Part shown: positions 1-8,511 of the stretch, piece by piece
Position numbering within the stretch: the stretch's first letter is position 1
Layout of the letters: every line of letters begins with the position of its first letter
NCBI RefSeq assembly: GCF_000238375.3
Contig: NZ_AHBZ03000025.1
Location: forward strand, 1-64,000
Direction: 5' to 3'
DNA length: 64,000 nucleotides
Source of the DNA: Pseudoalteromonas citrea
GTDB lineage: Bacteria; Pseudomonadota; Gammaproteobacteria; Enterobacterales; Alteromonadaceae
Position numbers and translations under genes: made by a program
The notes under the pieces: generated by a model
What the model saw: only the letters and a program-made list of their open reading frames with translations
Told to the model about the DNA's origin: nothing
The model's database searches: none

Positions 1-39
1 AAAAGGGTTAGAGAAAGCTTAGAATAAAAACCCTATGGA

Positions 40-58
40 CCCTGAAACCAGTTCAGGG
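40..58. repeat. Short hairpin (7-bp arms)
   Basis: Inverted repeat CCCTGAA / TTCAGGG with a 5-nt loop. It lies in a gene-free stretch at the left edge and resembles the two CCTGA/TCAGG hairpins that follow. It may be the end of a transcript from outside the window or a degenerate copy of the same repeat. Confidence 0.4.
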
Positions 59-118
59 AGACGAAAGGTTATACCGAGGGGTCATACAGAAGGATCTATT
101 GAACTCACACCTTTGTCC

Positions 119-136
119 TCCTGACGCAGGTCAGGA
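119..136. repeat. REP-like palindrome, copy 1
   Basis: TCCTGAC-GCAG-GTCAGGA, a perfect 7-bp inverted repeat with a 4-nt loop. A nearly identical copy lies at 202-219, so this looks like a dispersed intergenic palindrome family rather than a one-off terminator. No T-run follows it. Confidence 0.5.
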
Positions 137-201
137 TCCAAAACACTCATGCTTGTTGGCTTTTATTATTCTGATATTTTTTAGTGTGCTCCCTGTTTTC
201 T

Positions 202-219
202 TCCTGACGAAGGTCAGGA
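202..219. repeat. REP-like palindrome, copy 2
   Basis: TCCTGAC-GAAG-GTCAGGA, with the same arms as the copy at 119-136 and one loop base different. The stretch 1-429 holds these palindromes and no convincing gene. Confidence 0.5.
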
Positions 220-429
220 GTTATCAGCAATAAACTCCTTAATAAAACACTGCTTCACTAAAATATTTGTATAGCCCTATTTCGCTGAATCATTTGAGCG
301 TTTCCTTATTTCAACATCCTAATCTACTACGTGGGCTTGTCATTAAACCAGTATATTGGGACGATATAAGTGTGCTTCTCAGAGATATTCACGTTATGAT
401 ATTTTTTAATCTTACTGAAAGGGGTTGGT

Positions 430-615
430 GTGTCTTACTACATGTTGTTTTTGCTTTTCACCTTCGCTTTATTTGGGGTTTCGGCAACTTATTTTGCGCG
501 TTTTATATATTATTATTGGGTAAAGAGAGAGGTGAGGCCGGTATACATCTGGCGAGCAGGTGGGTGCGCCCTACTAATTGTTCTATTATCATTTGTAGGG
601 CAGTTTTTCGTATAA
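430..615 (+). CDS. Small two-helix membrane protein, unknown
   Basis: A 61-residue protein starting at GTG, with a good ribosome site (GAAAGGGG) about six bases upstream. Two hydrophobic segments, about residues 4-25 and 44-61, flank a short basic loop (KREVR), which suggests a small inner-membrane protein. No family is recognised. A longer overlapping frame (267-623) covers the same DNA but reads less like a protein. The gene ends exactly where the convergent lipoprotein gene ends. An internal ATG at 442 is an alternative start. Confidence 0.5.
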   Translation: MSYYMLFLLFTFALFGVSATYFARFIYYYWVKREVRPVYIWRAGGCALLIVLLSFVGQFFV

Positions 616-987
616 TTATTTGATAGTAAAAGCTTTGCATTGGTTATCAATACAGAGCGCTTGAATAGGCAAAACTTGCTTACAAACATCAACTTGAGTT
701 TGTTGTTGGTTGAGAATTTTTTCTTTCATTGTAACTTGTTCAGCGAGCTTTTCTACCTGTTCTTCATCTACACTTTTAGTTGAGTATACGAGATATTTGC
801 TAGGCCCCCCACATGCCGCGCGTTCGCCCACGCTGAGTACTTTACATTGAAAACTTGCATTACAGGATGTGTCTTCAATTAATTCAGACAAACTTTGAGT
901 CGGTACATTATTGGATGATGTGAGCATGGGTGTACTGATACAGCCACCCAGTAATAAAATAGTAATTGAGCAAATAATGGCTCTCAT
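616..987 (-). CDS. Cys-rich lipoprotein, paralogue B
   Basis: A secreted lipoprotein of about 123 residues: a hydrophobic signal ends in the lipobox LLGGC, so the cysteine should be lipidated. The mature part has the pattern C-x5-C, ACGGPSKY, and three further cysteines near the C-terminus (VCKQVL, CIDNQC). The same pattern occurs in the gene just upstream (997-1518), so the two are tandem duplicates six bases apart and probably co-transcribed. An AAGGAG ribosome site sits before two adjacent ATG codons; the second (987) has the better spacing. Function is unknown. The paired cysteines suggest a disulfide-stabilised envelope protein. Confidence 0.7.
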   Translation of the reverse strand: MRAIICSITILLLGGCISTPMLTSSNNVPTQSLSELIEDTSCNASFQCKVLSVGERAACGGPSKYLVYSTKSVDEEQVEKLAEQVTMKEKILNQQQTQVDVCKQVLPIQALCIDNQCKAFTIK

Positions 988-996
988 CATGACTCC

Positions 997-1518
997 TTAG
1001 TATGTGGCTTGTGCATTACCCTGTATTTTAACACATTTATTTTCAACACATTGTGTACTGGGCTGTGTTAAATGCTGACAAATGCTAACCATACGGTTTT
1101 TAGCATTATACTGGCTTTCTAATACAGTAATAGAGTCAGCTAACTTTTTAACGGTTTGTACATCGGCTGATCGCGTTGAAAAGGTTACGTAGCTGCTTGG
1201 TCCACCACACGCACGGCTTCCCACAGCAATTACTTGACACTGCATGCTGGTGTCACATCCTTTGTCCTTGGTCATGTCTTTAAGCTTGTTTCTGGCTGCA
1301 CTTAGCGTGTTTTTTGGTGCTTGCGGGATAACGTCTACAGGGTTGTGATATTTTGCTTGGATATCAACTTTGACAGGTGCTTGGGTATCAACTTTGACAG
1401 GTGCTTGGGTATCAACTTTGACAGGTGCTTGGGTCGCATCTTGTGTAGATAGGGAAGCGCTAGGAGCGCACCCTGCGATCATGATTGGCAGTAGTGCAGA
1501 GATAAATAATTGATGCAT
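997..1518 (-). CDS. Cys-rich lipoprotein, paralogue A, with 8-aa repeats
   Basis: A 173-residue lipoprotein with lipobox IAGC. After the lipidated cysteine comes a linker with three copies of TQAPVKVD (a fourth is partial), encoded by perfect 24-bp DNA repeats. Then follows a domain homologous to the downstream neighbour: CDTSMQC, ACGGPSSY, a helix-like stretch, and three late cysteines (ICQ, CVENKC). An AGGA ribosome site lies about nine bases before ATG. The repeat linker probably acts as a flexible tether between membrane and domain. No family name can be given from the sequence. Confidence 0.7.
   Translation of the reverse strand: MHQLFISALLPIMIAGCAPSASLSTQDATQAPVKVDTQAPVKVDTQAPVKVDIQAKYHNPVDVIPQAPKNTLSAARNKLKDMTKDKGCDTSMQCQVIAVGSRACGGPSSYVTFSTRSADVQTVKKLADSITVLESQYNAKNRMVSICQHLTQPSTQCVENKCVKIQGNAQATY
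1363..1434 (-). repeat. Three perfect 24-bp tandem repeats
   Basis: Units at 1363-1386, 1387-1410 and 1411-1434 are identical, each encoding eight residues (TQAPVKVD) in the linker of the lipoprotein. The unit is a multiple of three, so gain or loss changes tether length without breaking the frame. Confidence 0.9.
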
Positions 1519-1580
1519 AGATGAAACGTCCTGAGTTGTTTTTTAACCCAGTGTGCCCGTGTTTGAGCGATGATACAAGC

Positions 1581-1611
1581 CCATTGGCTCAGCTACCAGC
1601 TGAGCCAATGG
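1581..1611 (-). terminator. Strong hairpin downstream of fumC
   Basis: A perfect 14-bp inverted repeat (CCATTGGCTCAGCT and its complement) with a 3-nt loop lies just beyond the fumC stop and before the lipoprotein gene. There is no U-run, so it may act as a Rho-assisted terminator or a 3'-end stabiliser. Confidence 0.55.
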
Positions 1612-1621
1612 CTGCTCATGG

Positions 1622-2998
1622 TTATAAGCCACCTTGGGTGAGTTTATTTGGGTCGAGTAATTGCGTCAGTTCTTCAATTGATAGCTCAGTATGCTCACTG
1701 GCTACATCGATAATTGGGCGGCCTTCTTTGTATGCAAGTTTAGCGATTTGTGCGGCTTTTTCATATCCGATCACCGGATTAAGTGCTGTGACCAATATTG
1801 GGTTTTTGGCGAGTGCTTTTTGAATGTTTTGTTCAGATACGTTAAAGCTGGCAATGGCTTTATCTGCTAATAATCGACTGACATTGGATAAAATTTCGAT
1901 GCTTTCTAAAATGTTGTGAGCAATAACAGGTAGCATAACGTTCAGTTCAAAGTTACCAGATTGGCCAGCGACGGTGATCGTTGCATCATTACCGATGACT
2001 TGCGCACTGACCATGGCCGTTGCTTCTGGTATCACAGGGTTTACTTTACCCGGCATAATAGAAGACCCTGGTTGCAGCGCTTCAAGCTCAATTTCACCAA
2101 GACCAGCCAAGGGACCAGAATTCATCCAGCGTAAATCATTGGCGATTTTCATATTGGCGACGGCTAATGTTTTAAGCTGGCCTGATAAAGTAACAATGGC
2201 ATCTTGCGAGCCTATGGTATAGAAAAAGTTTTGGCTTGCTGAAAACCTGATCCCCACGTTGCTGCTTAAGAATTGATTAAATAGATTAGCAAATTTAGGG
2301 TCAGCATTCACACCAGTACCTACAGCTGTGCCACCCTGTGCAAGCTCAAAGACTTTTTCAACACTGTGTAAGATACCTTGATATGCACTATCAATTTGGT
2401 GTTGCCACCCACTGAGACTTTGTGCAAATGTCACCGGCATAGCATCCATTAGGTGAGTTCTACCCGTCTTAACATGATGGCCGACGCTCGCTGACTTTTG
2501 TTCGATCGTGTGTGATAAATGTTTTAACGCGGGTAGCAAGTCATAAATGACGGCGATGGCACTGCTCACGTGAATGGCTGTCGGGATAACGTCATTGGAG
2601 CTTTGACCCATATTGACGTGATCATTAGGGTGAACTTGCAGACCACTTTGTGCAGAAGCCAGTGTGGCAATGACTTCGTTCGCATTCATGTTTGAGCTGG
2701 TACCTGAACCTGTTTGGAATACATCGACAGGGAAATGCTCAAGATGCTCGCCATCAATAATACTTTGTGCAGCACTAATGATTGCTTTGGCAATATTAGC
2801 ATCTAAATGGCCGAGTTCAGCATTTGCTTCTGCTGCGGCTTGCTTGATATATGCCAATGAACGAATGAATGCCTCAGGCATCGTAAGTTTACTTACAGTG
2901 AAGTTGTTCACAGCCCTTTGTGTTTGTGCTTGGTATAATGCTGTTTCAGGTACGTCAAGTGTACCCATGCTATCGGAAGCTTGGCGAAAGGTGGTCAT
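1622..2998 (-). CDS. fumC: Class II fumarate hydratase
   Basis: Cytoplasmic fumarase interconverting fumarate and L-malate in the TCA cycle. This class needs no iron-sulfur cluster. The 458 residues match the family length. The lyase signature GSSIMPGKVNP lies at about residues 315-325, and the substrate-site segments SSNMNANEV and TGRTHLMDAMP are present. An AGGAG ribosome site sits five bases before ATG. It lies eight bases after an unknown gene and both follow a Fur-type palindrome at 3383-3431. That fits the known use of the iron-independent enzyme when iron is short, as in the Pseudomonas fagA-fumC-sodA operon (family knowledge; the link here is inferred). Confidence 0.95.
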   Translation of the reverse strand: MTTFRQASDSMGTLDVPETALYQAQTQRAVNNFTVSKLTMPEAFIRSLAYIKQAAAEANAELGHLDANIAKAIISAAQSIIDGEHLEHFPVDVFQTGSGTSSNMNANEVIATLASAQSGLQVHPNDHVNMGQSSNDVIPTAIHVSSAIAVIYDLLPALKHLSHTIEQKSASVGHHVKTGRTHLMDAMPVTFAQSLSGWQHQIDSAYQGILHSVEKVFELAQGGTAVGTGVNADPKFANLFNQFLSSNVGIRFSASQNFFYTIGSQDAIVTLSGQLKTLAVANMKIANDLRWMNSGPLAGLGEIELEALQPGSSIMPGKVNPVIPEATAMVSAQVIGNDATITVAGQSGNFELNVMLPVIAHNILESIEILSNVSRLLADKAIASFNVSEQNIQKALAKNPILVTALNPVIGYEKAAQIAKLAYKEGRPIIDVASEHTELSIEELTQLLDPNKLTQGGL

Positions 2999-3006
2999 TG
3001 GGACTC

Positions 3007-3378
3007 CTATGAATACGGGTTAAAGGCATGGCTAATGACGCGCGCTTCATACTCTATTTTTAGGAAGCGTGCTTTGCCATGCGGCATTGATTTATAAAAA
3101 CGTTTCAAGGCTAATAAAGGTTTGTATAACTGATCTTGGCATTGCTGGCGCAACGCATTATGTACTAGCGGGTCTGCGATATTATGCAGCAACTCATCAA
3201 AGGTGCGTTTGAGGTAAAACTCTTGTAATAAAGTACATTTATTGCATCCATACCATTTTGCAAGCGTAATGCCAGCATCAATAAATTGAGCAACAACCAT
3301 GGGAGCTTCTAGCTGCGGACGTTTACAATTTGTCGCGAGTTTTGGTGAGTAAGCACTGACAGCATGATGGGGATGCAT
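3007..3378 (-). CDS. Unknown protein, first gene of Fur-controlled fumC operon
   Basis: A 123-residue soluble protein with no signal peptide and several cysteines and histidines (YGCNKCTLLQEF, then a later RQQCQDQ). It starts at ATG with an AAAGGG ribosome site seven bases upstream, which itself lies inside the right part of the palindrome at 3383-3431. It is eight bases ahead of fumC and so probably co-transcribed. In Pseudomonas a small gene, fagA, has the same place ahead of fumC under Fur control. I infer an analogous role but cannot confirm homology. Confidence 0.65.
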   Translation of the reverse strand: MHPHHAVSAYSPKLATNCKRPQLEAPMVVAQFIDAGITLAKWYGCNKCTLLQEFYLKRTFDELLHNIADPLVHNALRQQCQDQLYKPLLALKRFYKSMPHGKARFLKIEYEARVISHAFNPYS

Positions 3379-3382
3379 AGCA

Positions 3383-3431
3383 AAACCCTTTTAGTGTAAC
3401 GATAACTATTATCATTACACTAAAAGGGTTT
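3383..3431. promoter_or_regulatory. Fur box inside a 49-bp palindrome
   Basis: Perfect 17-bp arms (3383-3399 and 3415-3431) flank a 15-bp centre containing GATAACTATTATC. With the flanking bases this closely matches the Fur consensus of GATAAT-type hexamers. It lies directly upstream of the fumC operon and should give iron-dependent repression. The arms also form a potential hairpin that would enclose the ribosome site of the first gene. Confidence 0.75.
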
Positions 3432-3481
3432 CTGCGCAATAGCTGCGTGTTGATAGGCATATTTAAATGGCCTTATATGGG

Positions 3482-3661
3482 TTAGTTATACCCTAATATA
3501 AATGTGAAGGCGGTGGTGGGTGCATCTTCTTGTTCTGTCGGCGTGAGCATATCTTGCACTTCTTTACGGTACTCTTCACTAGTTGTGAATAAATTGTCTT
3601 CATGAGTGCCTACTAATGCGGTTTCGGTTATTGGCATGTGGGTAATCGTTGAAATAAACAT
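3482..3661 (-). CDS. 59-aa unknown protein
   Basis: The frame is open further upstream, but the sensible start is ATG at 3661, with AGGA eight bases upstream. This gives a 59-residue acidic protein beginning MFISTITHMP and ending TAFTFILGYN. The upstream part of the open frame reads as low-quality sequence. There is no signal peptide or membrane segment. It sits upstream of the Fur palindrome in the same orientation and has its own intergenic region. No family is recognised. Confidence 0.5.
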   Translation of the reverse strand: MFISTITHMPITETALVGTHEDNLFTTSEEYRKEVQDMLTPTEQEDAPTTAFTFILGYN

Positions 3662-3831
3662 AATGTGTGTCCTGTCGTTTTCTGTTAATAATACATAGTA
3701 GATAAAGCAGTGACCGTGCCAATAATAAATAGTTATATAAAACAAGTTCTTATGATTTTTGTGAAGTATGAGCTTGCAATTTGCGAAACAGATTGCATCA
3801 ATATAAAGCAGTAATGGATTAAATAGGTGCA

Positions 3832-4428
3832 ATGATGATAGTAGATAAACCATTTTCTCAAGCGTGTGAGAATAACAAGGGGCCAATATTAAAGGTGCTG
3901 GCTCCCTTGCTACGGGATTATGATCAAGTATTGGAAATCGGTTCTGGTACAGGTCAGCATGGCGTGTATTTTGCGCAAGCTTTGCCTCACGTGCAATGGT
4001 TGGCGAGTGATCGTAGTATTAACCATGCAGGGATATTAAGCTGGCAACAAGATGCACAGTTAGAAAACTTGCACCCTCCCATGTTGCTGGACTTAAATGA
4101 TGCATGGCCAATCGAAAGCGTGCCGGTGATATATAGTGCCAATACATTACATATTGTGAGTAAGGCATTAGTAGAGCGCTTTTTTGCTGGCGTCAAAAAG
4201 CACCTAAGAAAAAATGGCCTACTGGTGATCTATGGGCCATTTAATTATGCAGGGCAATTCACCAGTGACAGCAATGCTGCGTTTCATCAGCATTTACAGC
4301 AGCGAGATCCGCTGAGTGGGATCCGAGATAGTGAATGGATCAGTGAGTTAGCCCGTCAAAGCGAGCTAAGCTTGCAAGCCGATCACGCAATGCCAGCTAA
4401 TAACCGACTACTTATTTTTAAACGGTAG
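3832..4428 (+). CDS. DUF938 SAM-dependent methyltransferase
   Basis: A 198-residue class I methyltransferase-like protein. The SAM-binding glycine loop is LEIGSGTGQHG at about residues 35-45, followed by the acidic residue of WLASDRS and the later post-I motif. The N-terminal FSQACENNKGPIL and the overall length fit the DUF938 family, whose substrate is unknown. Two adjacent ATG codons (3832, 3835) follow a weak AGG. The last 21 bases overlap the 3' end of the convergent DUF482 gene. Confidence 0.85.
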   Translation: MMIVDKPFSQACENNKGPILKVLAPLLRDYDQVLEIGSGTGQHGVYFAQALPHVQWLASDRSINHAGILSWQQDAQLENLHPPMLLDLNDAWPIESVPVIYSANTLHIVSKALVERFFAGVKKHLRKNGLLVIYGPFNYAGQFTSDSNAAFHQHLQQRDPLSGIRDSEWISELARQSELSLQADHAMPANNRLLIFKR

Positions 4429-5529
4429 TTGCGCCATACATTGTTCAGCATACTGAGCTATATGAATGCGCTCTCTGGCAATAAAGTCGGTGATTGCGTT
4501 GGCAAACATCGGATCTGCAATTTGGTGTGCTGAATATGTGGTGACGGGTTCAAACCCCCTCGCTAATTTATGCTCACCTTGCGCGCCGGCATCAAATCGT
4601 GCGATCTGATTTTTGATAGCAAAATCAATCCCTCGGTAATAGCACAACTCAAAATGTAAATGTTGGTATTCGGCCAGAGATCCCCAATATCGTCCATAAA
4701 GTGTATCGTCGTTGCTCAAATAGAGACTGGCGGCGACGAGGGTATCAGTATCATAGGCGATGCATAAATGTATGCTTTTTTGCATGGTACGCTGTATTTC
4801 GTCAAAGAATGCCCAATTAAGATACCCATGGTGACCGGAGCGTTTTAAGTAGGTTTGTTGATAGCAGCTAAAAAACCCGCGCATATGTTCGGTTGTGATC
4901 TCATCACCACTTAACCAAATGATACTGAGCGCAGTGGCTGATACTTGGCTACGCTCTTTTTTAATCATTTTTCGTTTGCGTGCGGTCATGGTTGCCAAAA
5001 AGTCATCAAAGCAGCGAAAGCTTTTATTTTGCCAATGAAATTGTACAGCATGGCGAACCATCATAGAGTCACTAAAGTGTTCAGCTTGAGTGAGAAAATT
5101 AATGTGGGTGCTCGACCATTGCTTACTTAGCATCTCTTGTTGTAATACATGTTGGATATAAGCTGAAAGTTCTGCTGTAAGCGCTTTTGTCAGGATGCGT
5201 GTGCCAGTGATGGGGGTGAAAGGGACACCTGATAACCACTTTGGGTAATACGCTAAACGATGGGCTTCATAGGCTTCTGCCCAAGACCAATCAAAGACAT
5301 ATTCGCCATATGAATGAGATTTGATATAGCCTGGTAGTATGGCTATTAAGGTGTCGTGTTGATAAATCGCTAAATGATGAGGCTGCCACCCAGTATCTGT
5401 GCTGGCACAAAGACTGTTTTCCAATGCCACCAACCACTCGTATTGGCAAAACAAATTCTGTTGTGCAAGCATGTTCCATTGGTTTTTCCCAATGGTGGTA
5501 ATTTGACTAATAAATTGATAACTAAACAT
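4408..5529 (-). CDS. DUF482 GNAT/FemAB-like acyltransferase
   Basis: A 373-residue cytoplasmic protein of the DUF482 group, which has a GNAT-like fold related to FemAB aminoacyl transferases and is sometimes annotated as peptidoglycan-related. Typical segments are FDWSWAEAYEAH, the basic RKRKMIKKERSQV, GRYWGSLAEYQHLHFELCYY and RFDAGAQGEHKLARGF. The true substrate is unknown. The 3' end overlaps the convergent methyltransferase gene by 21 bases. Confidence 0.8.
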   Translation of the reverse strand: MFSYQFISQITTIGKNQWNMLAQQNLFCQYEWLVALENSLCASTDTGWQPHHLAIYQHDTLIAILPGYIKSHSYGEYVFDWSWAEAYEAHRLAYYPKWLSGVPFTPITGTRILTKALTAELSAYIQHVLQQEMLSKQWSSTHINFLTQAEHFSDSMMVRHAVQFHWQNKSFRCFDDFLATMTARKRKMIKKERSQVSATALSIIWLSGDEITTEHMRGFFSCYQQTYLKRSGHHGYLNWAFFDEIQRTMQKSIHLCIAYDTDTLVAASLYLSNDDTLYGRYWGSLAEYQHLHFELCYYRGIDFAIKNQIARFDAGAQGEHKLARGFEPVTTYSAHQIADPMFANAITDFIARERIHIAQYAEQCMAQLPFKNK

Positions 5530-5626
5530 AATTATAAGCAGTCACAGTGGTTAATTGGCCTTCATTGATATCGTCCTCTATCGTACGCGAGATAGCTTTT
5601 AAGTCCAAGAGAACGCATGGGTATGA

Positions 5627-8332
5627 TCAACAATAGAGTGCTAAGCAAGCAGCCAGTTTGTCGCGTTCTAGTGGTTTTGCAAGGTGTTGATTAAACCCTA
5701 CAGCCAGTGCGTGCGCTTTATCTTGGGGCATCACGTCGGCTGTGAGTGCAATTATGGGTAAGGTTTCGGCATCTTTGTATTGGCGGATCAATGTTGTCGC
5801 TTGATAGCCATCCATTACAGGCATCTGACAATCCATCAAAACTAAATCATATTTATCTAGCTCCACAGCATTAACAGCTTGTTGGCCGTTTTCAACAATG
5901 GTATGCGTTATGTGAAATGAATCAAGCATCGCCTTAATTACTAACTTATTAACGGCATTGTCCTCAGCGACCAAAATGTGTAGCTGCTTTAATTTCTCGG
6001 TATCAATAGTTAATTTTGGTTCCGCTGGAGCGCGGGCTGTATGGCACTGAATTTCAAGTATAAAGCAGCTGCCATTGTGCAATTGACTTTTCAGGGTAAG
6101 AGAACCGTGCATGAGTTCAGCGAGCTCTTTGGCAATGGTTAGCCCGAGACCTGTCCCTCCAAACTCTCGCGATGTGGAACTATCAGCTTGGCTGAATGCA
6201 CTAAAAATAGTGTTATGTTGCGACTCATCAATGCCAATACCGGTATCTGTAATACTGAATCTAAGTTGTACATATGGTGTGGCTTCGTTGACTTCTAATT
6301 TTACAGTCACCCCACCATTTTGTGTAAACTTAACTGCATTACTGCAGAGGTTGAGTAGGATTTGCTCAATACGCATCTCATCCCCTTGCAACCAATACTC
6401 ACTTTGCAAGTCGTGATTGATCTCCCATAAGATCCCTTTGCTACTGGCTGATGCGGAAAACATTGCATCGAGTCGCTTTAATAAAGTGTGCAACTCAAAC
6501 GTATGGCAGTCCAGTTGTAAACGGTTAGACTCGATTTTAGCAATGTCTAATATGTCATTGACGAGGTTTAAAAGGGTTTTGGAAGCGGTACCAATACGAT
6601 TGATATAGGTGTGTAGTTGTGTTGTATTTTGATTGTCAGCAGCCAGCGATGCAAACCCTATCACTGCATTGAGTGGGGTGCGTATTTCATGACTCATATT
6701 AGCTAAGAAACGACTTTTTGCTTGGTTGGCCTTATCTGATACTTGTTTTGCTTTTGCCAGTGAGCGAGTGCGCTTTGCGACTAATTCATTTAACGCATGA
6801 TGTTGGTAGTTAAAGAGTAAAACGATAAAAACAATCAGCGCTGTGATAGTAAGCTGCAATATAAGTAAAAGTAATGTTTGTAGCTTGTTTTGATGGGTCG
6901 TGTGGATCTCTTTTACTGCAAGCTTCATCTGCCACTTTTGGCCTGAGATGTATAGAGGAACTGTCCAGCGTGCACTGTGATGGGTATTTGTGTGCTCAAA
7001 GTTTTGGTAAAAGGGTGTGTCATTCTTATCATCGTAAAATGCAATATCAAAGCGTTGTGCATTTGCTTGCTTGAGCACCTCCCCTAATAATGTATCGACC
7101 TGAATGACGCCGGTAGCATAACCGAGTAAGGTTTGCGCTTGACGCCCTGTATCTTGATAAACCGGAGACGCAAGTAAATAAGCGGGAGACGGTCTTGTTT
7201 CTTGCACAAGAAATATAATACGACTGGCTTGAGGTTGTAATGAGGTAAGCGCATTATTTAAAGCCGCTTGGCGCTCTTTTGTGGCATATACGTTGAGCCC
7301 AAGCGCGCCTAAATTGCTTGGCTGCGGAGAGATATACTTAACCACAACCATTGGGTCATTGGGTGTAAGCGGCTTGCCTTTTATATTGACTTGCGGGCCA
7401 TAGAGATCTTCAAATTTTTTATTTAACGTAGTGGCTTTTGATTGCTCAATGTAAACATTCCATGAGAGTGCTCGAATAAAAGTATATTCAGCCCTGATAG
7501 TATTGCTGAATCCCATAAAGTCATGATGCGTAAAAGCAGGAGTTGATTGTAGTTGGTTTGCTAAGCTTTGGATGGCAAGCATGCTACGGTTTACATACCG
7601 GTAGATAATATGCTCGATAATTTTCACTTCTCTCTCTGCAGCAATGTTGGCATTTTTACTGTTATTTTGATTGTACAAGTAGGTGGTCATTGCCACTGAG
7701 CAAAATAGTACGGTACATGTTGCTAGTGTCCCCACCGCGTTATGGTTGGGCACCGGGTTTTTCAGAAGCGGATTGATCAAAATAAGGCAGATGGGTGAAA
7801 AGATAAGTACGCCAAGAGAATCCCCCAACCACCAAGCTAGCATGTTTTGCCAATGGTTAGAAAAACTATAATCAGGGTGATAAAAGCTCAGTGATAATAC
7901 GCCAATATTGGCAGAAATCAGGTTGACAGAAATACCTAAAATTAAAACGAAATACAGTATATGTTTACGGCTCATTAAATAGAGCGGGTGGCCCAACCAG
8001 TTTCGCAAAATATACCCGCCTAACATAGCTTGAAAAACGGCCCCAGCGCCAATGATCAGTGTTTGGCATACCGTGATAAATGATAGCGTATGTAGCTGCC
8101 ACCCATAGGCTGTGCTCCAATTAAACGTAAATGACGCGAGTAATAAACCAGGAATGAAGCGCCATCCCCAAATATATGTTGCGACTAAAGCAGCACCAGC
8201 AGGCAGCCATATAGGCAAGACTTGGTCTTGAAAGGCAAATGCAGTGAGGGCTTTACCTGAGGTAAAGTAGCCAATCACAAATAGGAGATAGCACAGCCAA
8301 TTTTGCCAGTGATGCTTAAACGTTAGAGTCAT
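5627..8332 (-). CDS. MASE1-CHASE hybrid sensor histidine kinase
   Basis: An inner-membrane sensor of about 901 residues. In order: an eight-helix MASE1-type membrane domain (about 1-280), a periplasmic CHASE-like domain (about 250-480), a further helix, the HisKA dimerisation domain with SHEIRTPLN (His about 548), the ATPase domain with the N-box LCSNAVKF and the G-boxes DTGIGI and FGGTGLGLTIA, then a C-terminal receiver with LMDCQMP (Asp about 834). No response regulator lies beside it, so its output partner is elsewhere. The start is uncertain: ATG 8332 begins a typical MASE1 N-terminus but has no clear ribosome site, and the frame stays open to GTG 8392. Confidence 0.85.
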   Translation of the reverse strand: MTLTFKHHWQNWLCYLLFVIGYFTSGKALTAFAFQDQVLPIWLPAGAALVATYIWGWRFIPGLLLASFTFNWSTAYGWQLHTLSFITVCQTLIIGAGAVFQAMLGGYILRNWLGHPLYLMSRKHILYFVLILGISVNLISANIGVLSLSFYHPDYSFSNHWQNMLAWWLGDSLGVLIFSPICLILINPLLKNPVPNHNAVGTLATCTVLFCSVAMTTYLYNQNNSKNANIAAEREVKIIEHIIYRYVNRSMLAIQSLANQLQSTPAFTHHDFMGFSNTIRAEYTFIRALSWNVYIEQSKATTLNKKFEDLYGPQVNIKGKPLTPNDPMVVVKYISPQPSNLGALGLNVYATKERQAALNNALTSLQPQASRIIFLVQETRPSPAYLLASPVYQDTGRQAQTLLGYATGVIQVDTLLGEVLKQANAQRFDIAFYDDKNDTPFYQNFEHTNTHHSARWTVPLYISGQKWQMKLAVKEIHTTHQNKLQTLLLLILQLTITALIVFIVLLFNYQHHALNELVAKRTRSLAKAKQVSDKANQAKSRFLANMSHEIRTPLNAVIGFASLAADNQNTTQLHTYINRIGTASKTLLNLVNDILDIAKIESNRLQLDCHTFELHTLLKRLDAMFSASASSKGILWEINHDLQSEYWLQGDEMRIEQILLNLCSNAVKFTQNGGVTVKLEVNEATPYVQLRFSITDTGIGIDESQHNTIFSAFSQADSSTSREFGGTGLGLTIAKELAELMHGSLTLKSQLHNGSCFILEIQCHTARAPAEPKLTIDTEKLKQLHILVAEDNAVNKLVIKAMLDSFHITHTIVENGQQAVNAVELDKYDLVLMDCQMPVMDGYQATTLIRQYKDAETLPIIALTADVMPQDKAHALAVGFNQHLAKPLERDKLAACLALYC

Positions 8333-8511
8333 AAAGTATACAAGTTGATGATAGCACTCATGAAGTATAGCTTCGTTCCTGACGGAAGGCACGGATGCAA
8401 GCAGATGTTTTTAGGCAGCTTTTAATGTAATTGCATGAATAAAACAGACTCTTAACGATGCTGTCTAAGACTTATTGTGAGAGAAAAAGGGTTGAGGTGA
8501 AAAATAGGCAT

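Noticed and set aside
267-623. A 118-codon plus-strand frame at the left edge
   Set aside because: It overlaps the 61-codon frame 430-615, which has a better ribosome site and a clear two-helix pattern. The longer frame has no ribosome site and reads as mixed sequence.
1363-1434. Tandem repeats as a possible CRISPR array
   Set aside because: The units are contiguous without spacers, and they are in frame within a lipoprotein gene.
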